Positions 11,560 to 22,897 of a stretch of 64,000 nucleotides of DNA are shown piece after piece. Numbering within the stretch: the first letter of the stretch is position 1; the number at the start of each line of letters is the position of its first letter. The notes under the pieces are model-generated. The model did no database searches and was not told the DNA's origin. It was given only the letters and a program-made list of their open reading frames with translations. Source of the stretch: Thamnidium elegans (Eukaryota > Mucoromycota > Mucoromycetes > Mucorales > Mucoraceae); assembly GCA_025201345.1 (NCBI GenBank), contig JAIXMG010000001.1, forward strand, positions 1,612,001 to 1,676,000, in the 5' to 3' direction. The position numbers were made by a program, and so were the translations under genes.

Positions 11560-13693
11560 ATGAGTACTCACCGTAAAAAGAAACCTGTTGAATTTCATTT
11601 TGTTGATATGAATGATCCAGATAGGTACAAGAAGTTAAAGGTCACTCGTGCTTGTGACTTTTGCCGCCGTCGTAAATCGAAGTAAGCAAAAGAAAAACAA
11701 TAAACAAAGCTATATCTAAAAAAAAAAAAAGAAAAAAAAAAAGAAAAAAAAAAAGAAAAAGAGAAATTAAAATTTTTTTTTTTGGTGTAGGTGCGACATC
11801 GGTATACCTGGCTCCGGTACTTGTTCAAATTGCCAAAAGCATCAAATGGTCTGCATCTTTTCTCCTGTAACGACTAACCGGGGAAATGAAGTTATACGCC
11901 TTGAAGAACCATTATTCAATACACTTGATCAGTTTTTATTTAGATTTCCATTACTTTTAATCAAAGATGGTCAAGTGGGATATGAAACCAATCCAATTGA
12001 TTTACCACCCGTCTTAAATAGACAACCGACAAAGCCTAACAATAATTCTGAACCTTCAATTAGTTTAGAATCAAAATTATTCAAGTTATATTTTGATAAC
12101 GTTCACCCTGCTTATCCAGTCTTACTTAAACAATCTATTCTTAACATACATTCTCAGGATAGATTCTTACTCTGTAGAGGTTTACGATACGCTATTATGG
12201 CATTAGCTTGTCATTATTTCCCGACCTATACATTACCAACTTCTTTACCGACATCTACCTACTTTTATGATATTGCTCGACATGAAGTATCTTCTTTAAC
12301 ACCTAGACTCGATACAGTGCAAACTTTACTTTTATTATATAAACATGATGAAATTCACACTTCATCTAAACACGGCATATATTATTTAGAGAGAGCACAA
12401 GAAATGATTGGTCAAATTCAATCACTAATTCCACAACACCAAGAAATGATCAATCGGGCTCGTTGGGTTTTATTTGGTTCCATTGGTTTCTCAAATCTAT
12501 CTGACTTGAGTTTTAACAAGTTGTATACAAAGATTTCTTTACCATTGGAATTACCTCAAGCATTATCTGAAGAAGAATTGGATGAAAACGAGACTTGTTC
12601 GGCTCAACATCATTTAAATCGGTTCTCACAAATCGCTAATCTAAGCGTCCTATATTCTCATACTGTACAAAGCATGATTACTGGTTCTACTGGTCATTTG
12701 ATTTGTTTAAAACAGTTTAAAAAGATTAGACAGCATTGGCATGATTCCTTACATCCTATAACTCAAAGTAGACTTGTTTCACTTTGTCCTACAGATGAAG
12801 AAGAGGTTGATATCATGATATTGTATAGTGCTATATTATACGATATGCTGTACCTATTATTACTCTCTCACTATCACCTAGAAACTGAATTTGACCGTGT
12901 CGAAACGGCATACAGATTACAACGTATGGTACATACTCTAGTAACAAGATCTTGTTTTACTGGTGCAATTCAAAGTACACGTATGTCTAATTTTGCATTA
13001 ATGTTATGCTTACAAGTAAACATGTCAAGAGAAGACGATAAAATCGATTATGAATTTATTCAACAAATCAGACAATCCATAAAGTACACAAAACTTGATA
13101 CTCGCATTGACGAACAGTTATTGGAACTCTATAACTTTTTAACTGGTCAAAATAAGGTCTCTCCACCACAGATACAACCTCAAACACCATTGGATTACTT
13201 TAGTTTAATACCACAACAATTTCAAAATTCGACTAGTACTTCACCTGTCGATAATATGACCAATACACCTGGACTATGGTCTACAACCACCAATGGTGGC
13301 TTAATTACGCCCATTCGAGAAGATACAGGTAATAATCATCGAGTGACCTCTGAATGGATTTTGGAGCAGCAAAGACAGCAAGATGAACAGTTTCAATCGT
13401 ATCAATTACAACAGTTACCACAATACCAACCCACAGTTATCAGTACATATAATAATAATAACACTACTACTAATATTAACTATAACAGTAGTAGTAATAA
13501 CACACCATTAACTACTACACCTAGTTATCTCAATACCAATACAGAAGATTATTTTTATTTAAATCCTGGCCACTGGAGTCCTACTCTTGATCATTTAAAC
13601 CAAAATACGAGTTATCTTAAATTACATAACCATGATCATCAACACAATACATTTACGTTACATCAACCACCACCTCCACCCCCCACAATTTAG
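11560..13693 (+). CDS. Zn2Cys6 binuclear-cluster transcription factor
   Basis: Two exons (11560-11681 and 11791-13693) give 674 aa. The fungal Zn2Cys6 cluster is C32-x2-C35-x6-C42-x9-C52-x2-C55-x6-C62 (ACDFCRRRKSKCDIG), and the intron splits it at Lys41. A fungal-specific transcription-factor middle region begins near residue 120 (LESKLFKLYFDNVHPAYPVL) and runs to about 440. The C-terminus is low-complexity and rich in Gln, Asn and Thr, ending in a proline run, typical of activation domains. It should be a nuclear DNA-binding regulator, whose targets cannot be read from sequence. It lies divergently to the chitinase and converges on RTC5 with a 93-bp gap that carries an (AAT)n tract. Confidence 0.9.
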
Positions 13694-13786
13694 ATTATTT
13701 TTTCTTTTGAAGTGAATATAATAATAATAATAATAATAATAAATCTCTGTTTCTCTCCCTCATTTTATTAGATATTATTATGTATT

Positions 13787-15523
13787 TTAGCGGTCTTGCC
13801 TATTATCTTCATCAATAATACCAGCCATTTTTAATAACTCTTTATCTAATTCACCATCACCTTTTCTTATATTTAACCCGCTTCTTCTTTCTGCTTCCTT
13901 TTGATCGAATTTCCATTCACGAGCTTGTCTTTCACGGTCTTTTTCATTACCGAGCCCAAACACCTCAATATTTTCAGTATCAAACTTGTAAGAGAAATCA
14001 ACCGAGCGTCTTGCCTCTGTAGCAAACTCAAATGTAGGCTGAGAAGGATACGCTTTATTGGTATACTGTCCTTGCTGCAACGTATTTTGCAGTGACACTA
14101 TAAATGCATCTGGCTGAGGAGGCAATTGACTCTGTGTGGCACCGAACCCGATTCCGAAATCATGATGATAATAGATATAATGATCATATTTCTTCGAATG
14201 TTTATGGACAACAGGGCGAAACAAATCATAGTTGGGGTCTAGTTCAAATAAGAAGCATTGGTCTGAACCCCAGAAATGCTTTGATTGTTTCCATGGTTGG
14301 GTAATAAAGGCGCCTAGTATCATGGATTGTTGTTGTTGTGTTTCTTCGACTTGCATGATAAAAAGTGTGGGACCTGGGTATTTAAATACATGTGATTCAA
14401 ATCTGTTCATAGAGAACCCGTCTTGGTCTGCAGAATATAAACGTGTCCATTGCTTCGTGATCAAGATGGTTTCAGGTATTGCCCATGAGAGTAGAGTTGA
14501 ATAGAGTGGTGTTAATATATCACTTGTGTCTGGTTCAGGTACTTTATCTTGAGGCAATAATCTGGGTTCAGTTTCTGTTGGGGCTGGGGTTGGATTATAA
14601 TAACCAAATGATTTAGTAATAAATGATTGTAATGGTTTAAATAAGTAAGGTGAAAATGAAGTTTTCCACTGACAGAATAAATCGTAAGAGATACAAGGTA
14701 ATTCATCTGTTTGTGAGCTAGTGGACGGTTTTATTTTAGTCACAATAAAAGTTGCCAATTGTCGTATACGGTTAAAGTCATGTGTAGGTTGATCCGCTTC
14801 TCCAAGCCATAAGAGTAACACAAACAATTCAATTAAATCTCGACTTAGGATTTTCGATCCGTCATTATCATCACCATCTTTTGTTACTTTTGATGTTTCT
14901 TCTGTATTGAAATCTAAATCACTGAAATCAACACCTAATTCTGCTAAAGAATAACCTTTTGGTGAAGGTGCTCGACCTTCTTCTTGCTCAACAATCACTG
15001 GTTCCTCTTCAAGATCTTTTTTAGTTGTATCGCTTTCAATAGGTAGTACAGACAATGATTGAAAGAACAATGATTCTGATAAATTAGCTACTTCTTCATC
15101 TAAGCGGCCTATTAATATGACAAATGCAGTAATAAACGCTTCAAATGAAAGAGGAACTGGTCCTGCGGTAGAACAGTTTGGATAAGACCCGAGGTAGGAA
15201 AATGATTTGAATAAAAGTACAGCTGCAGGTTCGACTTGTTGAGGTATTTTCAAGTGATCCTAATATCCCATTATTATTATTTTAGTAAGTAATACCATAT
15301 CGATGTCTTTTTTTTTTTTTTTTTTTTTTTTTACCAAGAAATTCTTGGGTTCAATACACGTAAAACCATCTGGAAACGTTGACTTCAAGTCTTTGAAAAT
15401 ATACTGTAAAGATACTAGTTCGATACGTGTCAAGTATTTCCTTGCTTTAAAAGAGTGTTTTAAAGAAGATGGACGTTGCGTTGGATTCTCATGTCCAGCT
15501 TGTTTGGCATGTGTTTGTCCCAT
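13787..15523 (-). CDS. RTC5: RTC5-like TLDc-domain protein
   Basis: Two exons (15523-15335 and 15259-13787) give 553 aa. The protein starts MGQTHAKQ, a candidate N-myristoylation site. The C-terminal half is a TLDc domain (LLSWAIPETILITKQW, PTLFIMQVEE, FWGSDQCFLFEL). It ends with the RTC5-type segment: IEVFGLGNEKDRERQAREW, then a KEAERRSGLNIRKGDGELD-like acidic/basic helix and ELLKMAGI. Yeast Rtc5 is a TLDc protein that associates with the vacuolar V-ATPase and affects its assembly, and was first named from a telomere-capping screen. The intron contains a good TACTAA-like branch site. Confidence is high because both the N- and C-terminal family landmarks are present. Confidence 0.85.
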
Positions 15524-15677
15524 TAGAGTCAAATGGAAAAATTTAAGGAAAAAAAAAAAAGAGAAAAATACAAGTTTACAATGCCAAAATTTAACATCAA
15601 AATCGGCCTCCGAAGTCACACTTTCACAAGCTTCTTGTCATAATTATGTATGAAATTCAAGTCTAGACTATTATTAT

Positions 15678-17462
15678 TTATTTAAATGGATTATTACTAT
15701 TTGAAGATACATAAGGTTGATTATTACTATTTGTAGGAGGGGGGTTGGTGTTTGTGTTGCCAAAGACGGGTGTGATTGGATGGGGTGGTGCACTATTATC
15801 AACAGGCGAAGGCAATGCTGCAGAGATGACAGGTGAATGATCATTCAAGGGGAAATTAGATAGAGAAGAAGTAGGTGTAATATTAGTAGGAATATTGGGC
15901 ATATTGTTTTGATGCAGCGTGTTACTGTCGGAATCTGTGGGAGGCGCTTCGTATACAGGAGGTGGGAGCTCATTTGTGTCATGATATGTCGTAGTAAATG
16001 TCGGTAAGCCCGTAGCAGAAGATGATGATGATTCGCCTACATGTCCGGCTATTATAGCCTCTATAATTCTGCAACGCTCTTTTTCTAAGGCTGATTTAGT
16101 GGATTCTAATGCTGAGTTTAATCTTTCGATAGCGCCTGTGGTATAATCCAAATATTGTTTAACCCAAGTTAAAGAATTTTGAATGTTACGATATGCAGTA
16201 GCCAGCATACCAAAACACTGTGTTGTTTTAGCTGCATACATATATATATTAATACATGATTTTCATTATTCATTTTTTTTTCTATTACCTTTCCATGCCA
16301 TATCAACATAGTTCATATTAATTTGCATGTGTAATATTGGGTTATTTGTGACAACATCTAATGTTTGAGGGTAAGGAATTTCTGGCAACACAGTTCTAGC
16401 TACGTTTAATAGCCTTTGGATTTCCCAAAGTCTTCTCCTGGAAGCTAAAATAAATCAATCATTATTAATCAAGTTAAAATATATATATATATATGTGATT
16501 ACTTACCATCAATGTAGGCTAATTGTTCTTCGTCAATAATGGGACCACCAAATATTTCAAATGGAACATAATTAACTACAGTGTCCAATAACCGAATCAC
16601 TTTTTTCGTATCTCCGAGACAAGTGGTAAGTGCCTTTTGGGCTTCCAAGAATCGACCCTTATCGCGAGCTGCCTAATAACGTGACCTTTTTTTTTTAATA
16701 CTCGTATTTATTATGTAATTTTTTTAATCGTCGTACCAAATGCTTTTGTTCTACGTAGTTGGTTAATTCTGCTTTTAATCTAGGCTCCATAGGAAAGTTG
16801 GGGTCTTCCAATACAAAAATCTATTTTGTTCAAGTAGTTGTAAATATATATATATATATATATGAATAGTAAACTGTATTTATCTACCTGCTCTAATAAG
16901 GTGTCAAATTGATATCTGGTTTCTTCGAACTGACTCTTTTGTCGAACAAGATATTCCTCCTACAAAAAAAAAAAAAAAAAAAAAAGTACATCCAAAATTA
17001 AAATATTTAACTTTTTGTTGTCATTTATTGTTATTATTACTTTGTTAAGAGTAGTATTATACAGTGATTCCATAGCTTCTAAATCTCTTCTCCCTCTTTG
17101 TTCATTCTCAAACGCAAGTTGGTATTTTGCTTCTTCTTTCGCTACCAACTCTTTCTTTTTACCAGATAAAGTAGCAGCAGCTGATCGAAACGATAAATGT
17201 CTCATCTTTCGTACATCTTTAAACTCTTTTTTACTATATACTATTGGGTTACGACGCATGACTGAAACAAAAATAAGAAAACTTACGAGTTTTCTTCCAG
17301 TGCAATAATTTCTCTTTTTTTTATTGCAATATCTTGTTCTAGTTTTTGTCGTTGAGATTTTATATCTGTAAGTTCTCGACTGATTTTAGACTCGAGTTTT
17401 AATTCAGACGTAAGCTTCTTGTAATAAGAAGCTTGATCTTGAATACACTGTACAAGCGTCAT
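15678..17462 (-). CDS. Uncharacterised coiled-coil protein with proline-rich tail
   Basis: Seven exons (17462-17287, 17233-17041, 16959-16888, 16820-16737, 16672-16507, 16444-16289, 16231-15678) close in frame to 466 aa. I do not recognise a named family. Residues 1-170 are charged and helical, with heptad-like stretches (YYKKLTSELKLESK, QRQKLEQDIAIKKREI, ELVAKEEAKYQLAFENEQ). The middle is helical with LDTVVNYVPFEIFGG and RRRLWEIQRLLNVA. The last 115 residues are rich in Pro, Asn, Ser and Thr and end NNPFK. There is no signal peptide or membrane segment, so it is probably a cytosolic scaffold. The second intron end (acceptor at 17234) was chosen because the nearer CAG acceptor gives an early stop; that junction is the least certain. 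Confidence 0.7.
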
Positions 17463-17639
17463 TTTGTGTGTGTGTGTGTGTTCAAAGGAAAAAAAGGAAT
17501 TAAAAAAAAAGGTTTCAGTAATAGACTTTAAGTGTTTAGTTTGAAACCCAGTGTCTCATCAATGTTACCATTTTAAGCTTCAAGATCGTGCTCCACAGTC
17601 ATAAAGTAAAAGGTAACATCAGGACATTAAAGATACGCA

Positions 17640-17670
<31 letters not shown>

Positions 17671-17781
17671 GTATGAGTACTTTTTTTATTATTAGTGTTC
17701 AGTGATTAACGTTAAATGAATGGGTTTTAGACAAGTGAATGCAAATATATATATATATTGTGAATGGGTATGTAAATTTTT
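17463..17781. other. Intergenic spacer
   Basis: 319 bp between two minus-strand genes. It holds a (GT)n tract at about 17465-17480, a T26 run near 17645-17670 and a TATA-like AT repeat near 17745. It probably combines the promoter of the coiled-coil gene and the 3' UTR of the next. Confidence 0.5.
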
Positions 17782-18803
17782 TTAAAAAGGATTAGCAGAT
17801 TTCTTCTTCTTTTTAGCTTTAGGGTTGATCGTTTTCCTCTTTTTTGACATATCAAATATATCGCCCGTTTGTTTTTCTTCTTCTCTTTTTAATTTCCTCT
17901 TTGCCATAGGCTTTATTTGTTCTAATTGAGGTTGGTATTGGTTATTATTATTATTATTATTAGTATTTTGTAATATCTTTAATTTTTGTTCTTGTTTCAT
18001 TCGTTCTTCCTGTAAGACTCTTTCCGAAGCTATTTTCTGAGCTAAAAGCTTATTCTTTTCTCTGCGTTTTTCAGCAGCCTGTTCATCGGCTTCTGGATCG
18101 CGTCTCTTTTTCTTTAATACGTTTCGCCAATCTGAGGAATTCAACATTTTATCATAAAATGATTGATTAGTCGAAGTAGCCACGTTAAATTTATGGTAAT
18201 TACGAAAGGAATAGGGTCCATTCATATCGGTTAATTTTTCGTGTGTTGTCGCTGCCGGTGTATCATCATCATCAACTACTGCAGGCACATCATCGTCTGG
18301 TTTATACTTTTCAATAATGGAATCTAAGTTTTGTTCATCGAGTTCGTCTTGACTAAATAACGAATTCAAGGGCTTTAAGCCGTCCGTAACTCGTTTTTCG
18401 GTCAAAATGTCAGTTGCAAGATATCGTGAGTATTCTTGGATCGTGACTCCAAGACAGTAAAGTGCTGATAAGTTCATCTTTGGAAGTTGACAGTCCCGCG
18501 AAAAATTCACTGCTCTTTCATTAATCGTTTCTAATAGTTTCTGCAAGAAAGTAATTTTAGATAAGAAGAACCTTTTTTTTTTTTTTTGTAATTCTTTTTA
18601 ATTATTTACCACCAAGTTATATTCTGTACCTTCACCAAGCACTGCTTACATGACATATTAGTTTTTTTTTTTAAAAAAAAAAAAAGAAAGTAAAATGCGC
18701 TCGACTTACTGTCATTACAGAGAGAATTCTCTAAAGGAATAGGCTGAAAAATTCTATGAGGACCATACTCTCCTAGATCTTGGTCTTCATTAGTTCCTTC
18801 CAT
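17782..18803 (-). CDS. Uncharacterised nuclear-type basic protein
   Basis: Three exons (18803-18710, 18644-18610, 18540-17782) give 295 aa. The N-terminal 90 residues look folded (YGPHRIFQPIPLENSL, MNLSALYCLGVTIQEYSRYL). The rest is acidic, then strongly basic and low-complexity, with an Asn run and several KRKLKREEE, KKRKTINPKAKKKKK stretches that look like nuclear localisation signals. The LGVTIQEYSRYL segment faintly recalls the UAF subunit Rrn10 of RNA polymerase I transcription, but this is a weak visual match and no function is assigned. The 35-nt middle exon is small but both its splice sites are consensus and the frame closes. Confidence 0.68.
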
Positions 18804-18983
18804 GTTTTTGAAAAGAAAAAGATCAATTGAGAAAAAGAAAAAAACTTTTTTTTTCTTGTTTAAATTGTCAAAACTTTTATCCAATGAAATCGTACTTTTA
18901 CTTGAACGATACTTTTGTTTCAAATCCCGTTTTTTTTTTTTGCTTCTCTCTTTTTTTTTCTCCTAACTTTTTCTTTTATAAAA

Positions 18984-20629
18984 ATGTCTCATCAAAGTGG
19001 AATTCAAGGTAACAACAAAACAAAACAAAAACAAAAAAAGTATACTTTGTTTTTCAATCTAATAGTATTTGTTAGTATCAAAGGAACTCGCCAAAGTTTT
19101 TGCTGATGCTGTATCTACTGGAACTACTCGTATGATTCGCGTCTCTATTGAACACGGTAAGAACCTATAGTACTAGAGTATACACAGTTCATTTATTTCT
19201 TTTTTTTTAGAGTCTCTTATTCCTAATGGTACTTCAACCGTTCAAGATGGTTTTGAAGCAGGTAAAATAAAAAGCTTTTCTTTTTTTTTTTCGAAAAAAA
19301 AAATACATGTATATTCACTAAATTGCCTTTTTTTTTTCTTTTTTTTTTTCTGTAGACTATAAACAATATATTGAAGAATACCTTGATACTACTACACCAG
19401 CTTATATATTTGTTCGATTGGATGAAAAAACCAGTAATAACGAGTATAAATGGTTGTTTCTTTGTTATGTACCTGATAATGCTAAAGTGCGCGACAAGAT
19501 GTTGTATGCCTCTACTAGAGCTACATTAACTAGAGAATTAGGTGATTATAGATTTGTTGATAATATTTATGGAACTGACAAGGTAAAAAAAAAAAAAAAT
19601 GTGCGTGTGTCTAGTATTGCAAGTGTTGACAATAATTTATAGTCTGAGTTTACTTGGGATGGATATAAGAAACATCTTGCTCATAAGGCTGCTGAAGCTC
19701 CTTTGACTAGACGTGAACAAGAGTTGGTAGAAATTAAGGCAGCGGAGGTAATATTATTATTTTTAAAAAGCGTAGGATGATAGCTGACTTTTTTTTTTTT
19801 TTTTTTTTTTTACTGTAAAATAATTTAGGCACAAACTGTATCTGATTATCAAGGAACAACTACTAGAAAGTCTTTCACACCTGGTATTGCATTCCCTTTA
19901 ACTGAAAAGGCAGTAGAAGCATTAGTTCAACTTAAGCAATCTAAAGAAGAGCGCTCAAGCAATTTTGTGTCTTTGGTAAGAATAAGTACAAAAAGAGAGA
20001 GAGAAAATATACTTATATGATTTTACTAGCACTTGAATAATGAAACAATTGATTTGGATAAATGCGCTGATGTAACAATTAATGAATTGAGAAACACAAT
20101 TACAGAAAATGCCCCACGTTTTACTTTTTATATTTATTCAAGTAGTGCAGGAAAAGAATCACTCGGTAAGACCAAAAACATTTTTTTGGAGTGATTAATT
20201 GTAACATTTTTATTATTATCATTATAGTCTTCATTTACACATGCCCTTCTGGTTCAAAGATTAGAGAACGTATGTTATATTCTTCTTCAAAAGCAAATGT
20301 TATTCTTGAAGCTGAAAATGAAGCATCGGTTAAAGTGATTAAAAAGGTAGAATTTTATATTCCAATGGGAAAAAAGAAAAAAAGAAAGCTAATTATGTAA
20401 TCAACCTTAGTTTGAAACCAGTGATTTGAGCGATTTAACTTTGGACTATTTCGCTGAAGAATTAGATAACTCTTCCGATGGGGGATCTGGTGCTAGTACA
20501 CCCACTGGTAGTATTGTTGGTGATCGCATTCAGTTACTAGGTGGTACTAAGCAAGGCTTTAAGAGACCTGCTGCTCCTGGTAGAAGAAGACCTCCAACCA
20601 CTGTCTCATCATCTTCAATTTCTTCTTAA
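18984..20629 (+). CDS. TWF1: Twinfilin, two ADF-homology domains
   Basis: Nine exons (18984-19008, 19076-19156, 19211-19261, 19356-19582, 19643-19747, 19829-19975, 20030-20165, 20228-20346, 20411-20629) give 369 aa. The protein starts MSHQSGIQ, as twinfilins do. The first ADF-H domain covers about 1-140 (YKWLFLCYVPDNAKVRDKM, MLYASTRATLTRELG). A linker follows, then the second ADF-H domain at about 175-310 (FTFYIYSSSAGKES, IYTCPSGSKIRERMLYSSS). The Ser/Pro/Arg-rich C-terminal tail (KRPAAPGRRRPPTT) corresponds to the capping-protein-binding tail. Twinfilin sequesters ADP-actin monomers and acts on barbed ends at cortical actin patches. Length and order match the family. Confidence 0.95.
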
Positions 20630-21912
20630 ATTTTGTATTCAAGGGATTTTTTTAATTAAACAAAAAAGTCACAAGCTTTCGAGAAAAAAGTCCCCTCTCC
20701 TCCCCACTTGATTTTTTCTATAAATGGAGATTACATTTTTTTTTTTGTTTAGCAAGAAAAAATAAAATAAAGTTTTACCACTATAATTTATTTAAAATCA
20801 ATCAGATAGATGATGACTAAGTATAATGGTAATAAGAGAAGGGTGGGAAGCGTAAAAGCGATGTTTTCTTTTTAAGCAGTGATTGCGTCCTGTCATTTTA
20901 TACTGATGCAGGGTTTTTTACGCGCTCAAAACAAAAGAAAAAAGGTTGGGATATAAGCGCCTTTTAAACGCGAACACCAATAGTTTACACATCAAACCAA
21001 AAAAAAAAAAAGGAATCAAATATTAAAAAAAATATATATAAACAGGGTATTTCGGTAAGCGATCCAAGTTTTGTTCTCAGTCAAGCTTTAGGCCGAGGTA
21101 ACTATAATTATTAAAAGAAAGTAACTTTTACTTGTTCTTGCAAAGAAACTATTAACACTTCAGAAAAGAAAAAGAATATGAGTTGAACGCGAGATTTTGC
21201 TAGTAAAGGTACTTTTTTTTTTACCTGACGCAAGGAAAATCAACATTTCGAAAAATCAGGAACCATTTGATGCTGCATATGAAATTGTTAGCGAAGCCTA
21301 AAATCTCAGCCAATGTCGCTATTACAACGAAGATCCAGTTTAAAAGGTCTATGAGATCTGTCAATTTTCTAAACAAAAACAAAAAAAGGTAACCTGGATG
21401 AGGTGTGTGTTGGAACCCCGCCATTGACATTACTTTTTTCAGTAAGTCACAAAATTGTAGTGTCATCCAACCAAATGTCAATGGAGCAACACGCGGTGAA
21501 ATTGATCAAACATTCCAACAAAACATATGCACTAAATATGCCATTGGATTGGCTGACTGTGATAAAATAGTAGGGGGGGGGGGTACTTGAGCTATTAAGT
21601 TCATTAAAACTAAGCCCCGAAGAAGTTATCCGGCAGTAGCAACCCACTTCTTTAAAAGATACACACACACACGCGCACATCATACACGCACAGAAATTAA
21701 CCCTTTTTTTTTAATAGTAATAATAATAATAACCCCCCCCCCTTTTAGTCTACTTCATTTCTCTCACGGGTTTCAATTCTTGTATTTATTTATATTTGAA
21801 TCTTGTTTTTCCTTTTCTCTCTTCTCTTCTTTACTCTTTCTTTTTTTTATTTTGTTTTATTAGAAAAAAAAAAAAAAAAAAAAAAAAAAAGAAAAAAGAA
21901 CAGTAGAATTGA
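20630..21912. other. Intergenic, probable promoter and 5' UTR of the cyclin gene
   Basis: 1.28 kb with no convincing gene. It contains a GC-richer stretch around 20870-20990 (acgcgctc, taagcgcc, aaacgcgaac), which could be cell-cycle-type promoter boxes upstream of the cyclin. Further on are CA/GC dinucleotides at 21660-21690, C8-9 runs near 21735, and an A28 run just before the cyclin start. Two short overlapping open frames at 21221-21590 lack family features. Confidence 0.45.
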
Positions 21913-22897
21913 ATGTCACCTACTATTTATCATTTGGATATAGCGGAATACCCAGTTTCATCACTTGTTAAAATCGTAGCAGATTTATTAGAATCGATTG
22001 TAGAGACAAATGATAAACTGATAATCACAAATGATTCTTCAACAGTAACTCATTTTCATTCCCGAGCTGTACCAAATATTGGAATATATTCTTACCTTAC
22101 GCGTATCCTCAAATTTGCTTCATTTTCAAATGAAGTCTTATTATCTTTACTCGTTTATTTTGATCGTATTGCAAAGTTAAAAAAGGCTAAATATGCTGTA
22201 AATTCGCTAACTGTACATAGATTATTGATTACCAGGTAAAATTGTATATAAATATTTGCTATCTTTTTTCTTTTCTGATCAATTATTACATTATCAGTAT
22301 TGTAGTTGCATCTAAATTTACATCTGATGTATTTTATCCTAATACAAGATATGCCAAGGTAACTTATTATTATTGTTATTATTGTTATTTTACTAATAAT
22401 AATATAAAAAAAAAATTCAGGTGGGCGGTATACCCTTATACGAATTAAACCAGTTGGAATTAGAGTTTCTTTTCTTATGCAATTTTGATTTGCACGTCAA
22501 GCTTGAAGATATGCAGGCCTATGGAGATCAATTATTGACGCACGCTTTCACACAACAGTGCACGTTGTCTTTTGAGGATGATCATATTAAAATTATTACA
22601 TCATCACTATCTGTATCATCACCACCACTCTCCCCCTCTACATCAGCCACATCCTCTCACTCTCCATCTCCTACAACATCTACCTCTATTCCATTAAAAA
22701 GAAAGAGGCCGGATAATGAGGTGATAAATACTACAAAAATACAAAAGTCTGAAGCATTACTAGATCAAGCTCTAATACAGTCTTCAACAAATACTAAAAA
22801 AAGTACCTTGCTTTGTAATAATATTTATTCCCCTTATTCTTCTCAACAACATCATCATTCAGATACTATAGTATCTCCATATACCCATGATTGTTAA
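21913..22897 (+). CDS. PHO80/PCL-type cyclin
   Basis: Three exons (21913-22235, 22298-22358, 22421-22897) give 286 aa. The PHO80-type cyclin box is plain: FHSRAVPNIGIYSYLTRILK, LLSLLVYFDRIAKL, HRLLITSIVVASKFTSDVF, YPNTRYAKVGGIPLYELN and LELEFLFLCNFDLHV. This group binds the Pho85 cyclin-dependent kinase and controls phosphate response, glycogen and morphogenesis. Residues from about 185 on are Ser/Thr/Pro-rich with a basic KRKRP stretch and little predicted order, possibly regulatory. Which Pho85 cyclin it corresponds to cannot be decided from sequence alone. Confidence 0.92.

Noticed and set aside
17234..17286. Use of the CAG acceptor near 17261 for the second exon of the coiled-coil gene
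   Set aside because: Joining there gives an early stop; the TAG at 17234 restores the long frame.
21221..21590. Two overlapping open frames of 60-86 codons upstream of the cyclin
   Set aside because: No family features, no splice partners that extend them, and composition like the flanking spacer.
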